DNA of 64,000 bases, from NCBI GenBank assembly GCA_017551625.1, contig JAFZLF010000024.1:1-64000 (forward strand). The letters run 5' to 3'. Both the position numbers and the translations under genes were made by a program. The notes under the pieces were generated by a model. The model did no database searches and was not told where the DNA came from. It worked only from the letters and a program-made list of their open reading frames with translations. The DNA comes from Clostridiales bacterium (GTDB taxonomy: Bacteria > Bacillota > Clostridia > Saccharofermentanales > Saccharofermentanaceae). Positions 63,972-64,000 of this stretch are shown here, piece after piece. The first letter of the stretch is position 1; each line of letters opens with the position of its first letter.

Positions 63972-64000
63972 ATGGAAGATAAGGAGAGCAAAACGGAAAC
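63972..64000 (+). CDS. Possible start of the next gene (position of rsgA in this synteny), truncated
   Basis: An ATG at 63972 opens a frame without stop to the window end (MEDKESKTE). In related genomes a ribosome-assembly GTPase gene follows prkC, but nothing here identifies it, and no Shine-Dalgarno site precedes this ATG. The AAGGAG at 63979-63984 could instead serve a start beyond the edge. Confidence 0.25.

Noticed and set aside
1..64000. Mobile elements, tRNA or rRNA genes, CRISPR arrays
   Set aside because: No transposase, integrase, terminal repeats, tRNA-like cloverleaf other than the tmRNA ends, or repeat-spacer pattern was seen on reading both strands; a tRNA scan was not run.

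Overview
The window is one 64 kb stretch of a Clostridia-type (Firmicutes, Eubacteriales) chromosome. This rests on gene content and order: PolC-type replicase, rpsB-tsf-pyrH-frr-uppS-cdsA-dxr-rseP-ispG-polC order, priA-def-fmt-rsmB-rlmN-prpC-prkC order, scpA-scpB, cmk followed by an IspH-ribosomal S1 fusion, a TIGR-type one-piece tmRNA, YolD-like protein next to a Y-family polymerase, AGGAGG ribosome binding sites with frequent ATGA/TAATG coupling, and a Gram-positive LexA box. Three glycoside hydrolase families of hemicellulose and beta-glycoside breakdown (GH3, GH2, GH120), all without signal peptides, suggest a saccharolytic, plant-fibre-associated anaerobe. I cannot name the genus from the sequence. 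No tRNA, rRNA, CRISPR array, insertion sequence or prophage was seen.

Layout. 1-2.0 kb: end of an unrecognised gene, an SseB-family protein and a lipoprotein with a 15-residue acidic repeat. 2.0-2.4 kb (minus): tmRNA with its own promoter. 2.6-8.4 kb: a GH3 beta-glucosidase and a LacZ-like GH2 protein that appears to have lost both catalytic glutamates. 8.4-13.8 kb (minus): RluF-type pseudouridine synthase, histidine kinase, response regulator, and a monocistronic ATP-grasp/DUF2156 fusion. 13.9-18.2 kb: methyltransferase, RluA-type synthase, HD protein and GH120 beta-xylosidase, tightly coupled. 18.4-29.0 kb: ileS, a site-2 protease, trpS, scpA, scpB, a MurR/RpiR regulator, a HutP-like protein, cmk and ispH-rpsA. 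29.1-31.1 kb: SOS-controlled Y-family polymerase plus YolD-like protein. 31.2-40.6 kb: the accessory part, with a sortase-type surface protein, a NERD-TIR protein (minus), a MacB-like ABC transporter, an SH3/NlpC-P60 wall hydrolase and an M20 dipeptidase (minus). 40.7-63.9 kb: the translation/envelope/isoprenoid/replication core listed above, ending in the PASTA kinase.

How the genes fit together. The right half couples ribosome function (S2, EF-Ts, RRF, Def, Fmt, RsmB, RlmN), MEP isoprenoid synthesis (Dxr, IspG, IspH) feeding UppS and wall synthesis, CDP-diacylglycerol formation (CdsA), pyrimidine kinases (PyrH, Cmk), replication and restart (PolC, PriA), and the PrpC/PrkC phosphorylation pair. 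The most unusual items are the apparently inactive GH2 protein, the NERD-TIR fusion (probable stand-alone defence effector), the ATP-grasp/DUF2156 fusion, the identical acidic tails on S1 and S2, and the extra InlB-like domain on the PASTA kinase. All family calls come from reading motifs in the translations; no database search was run.
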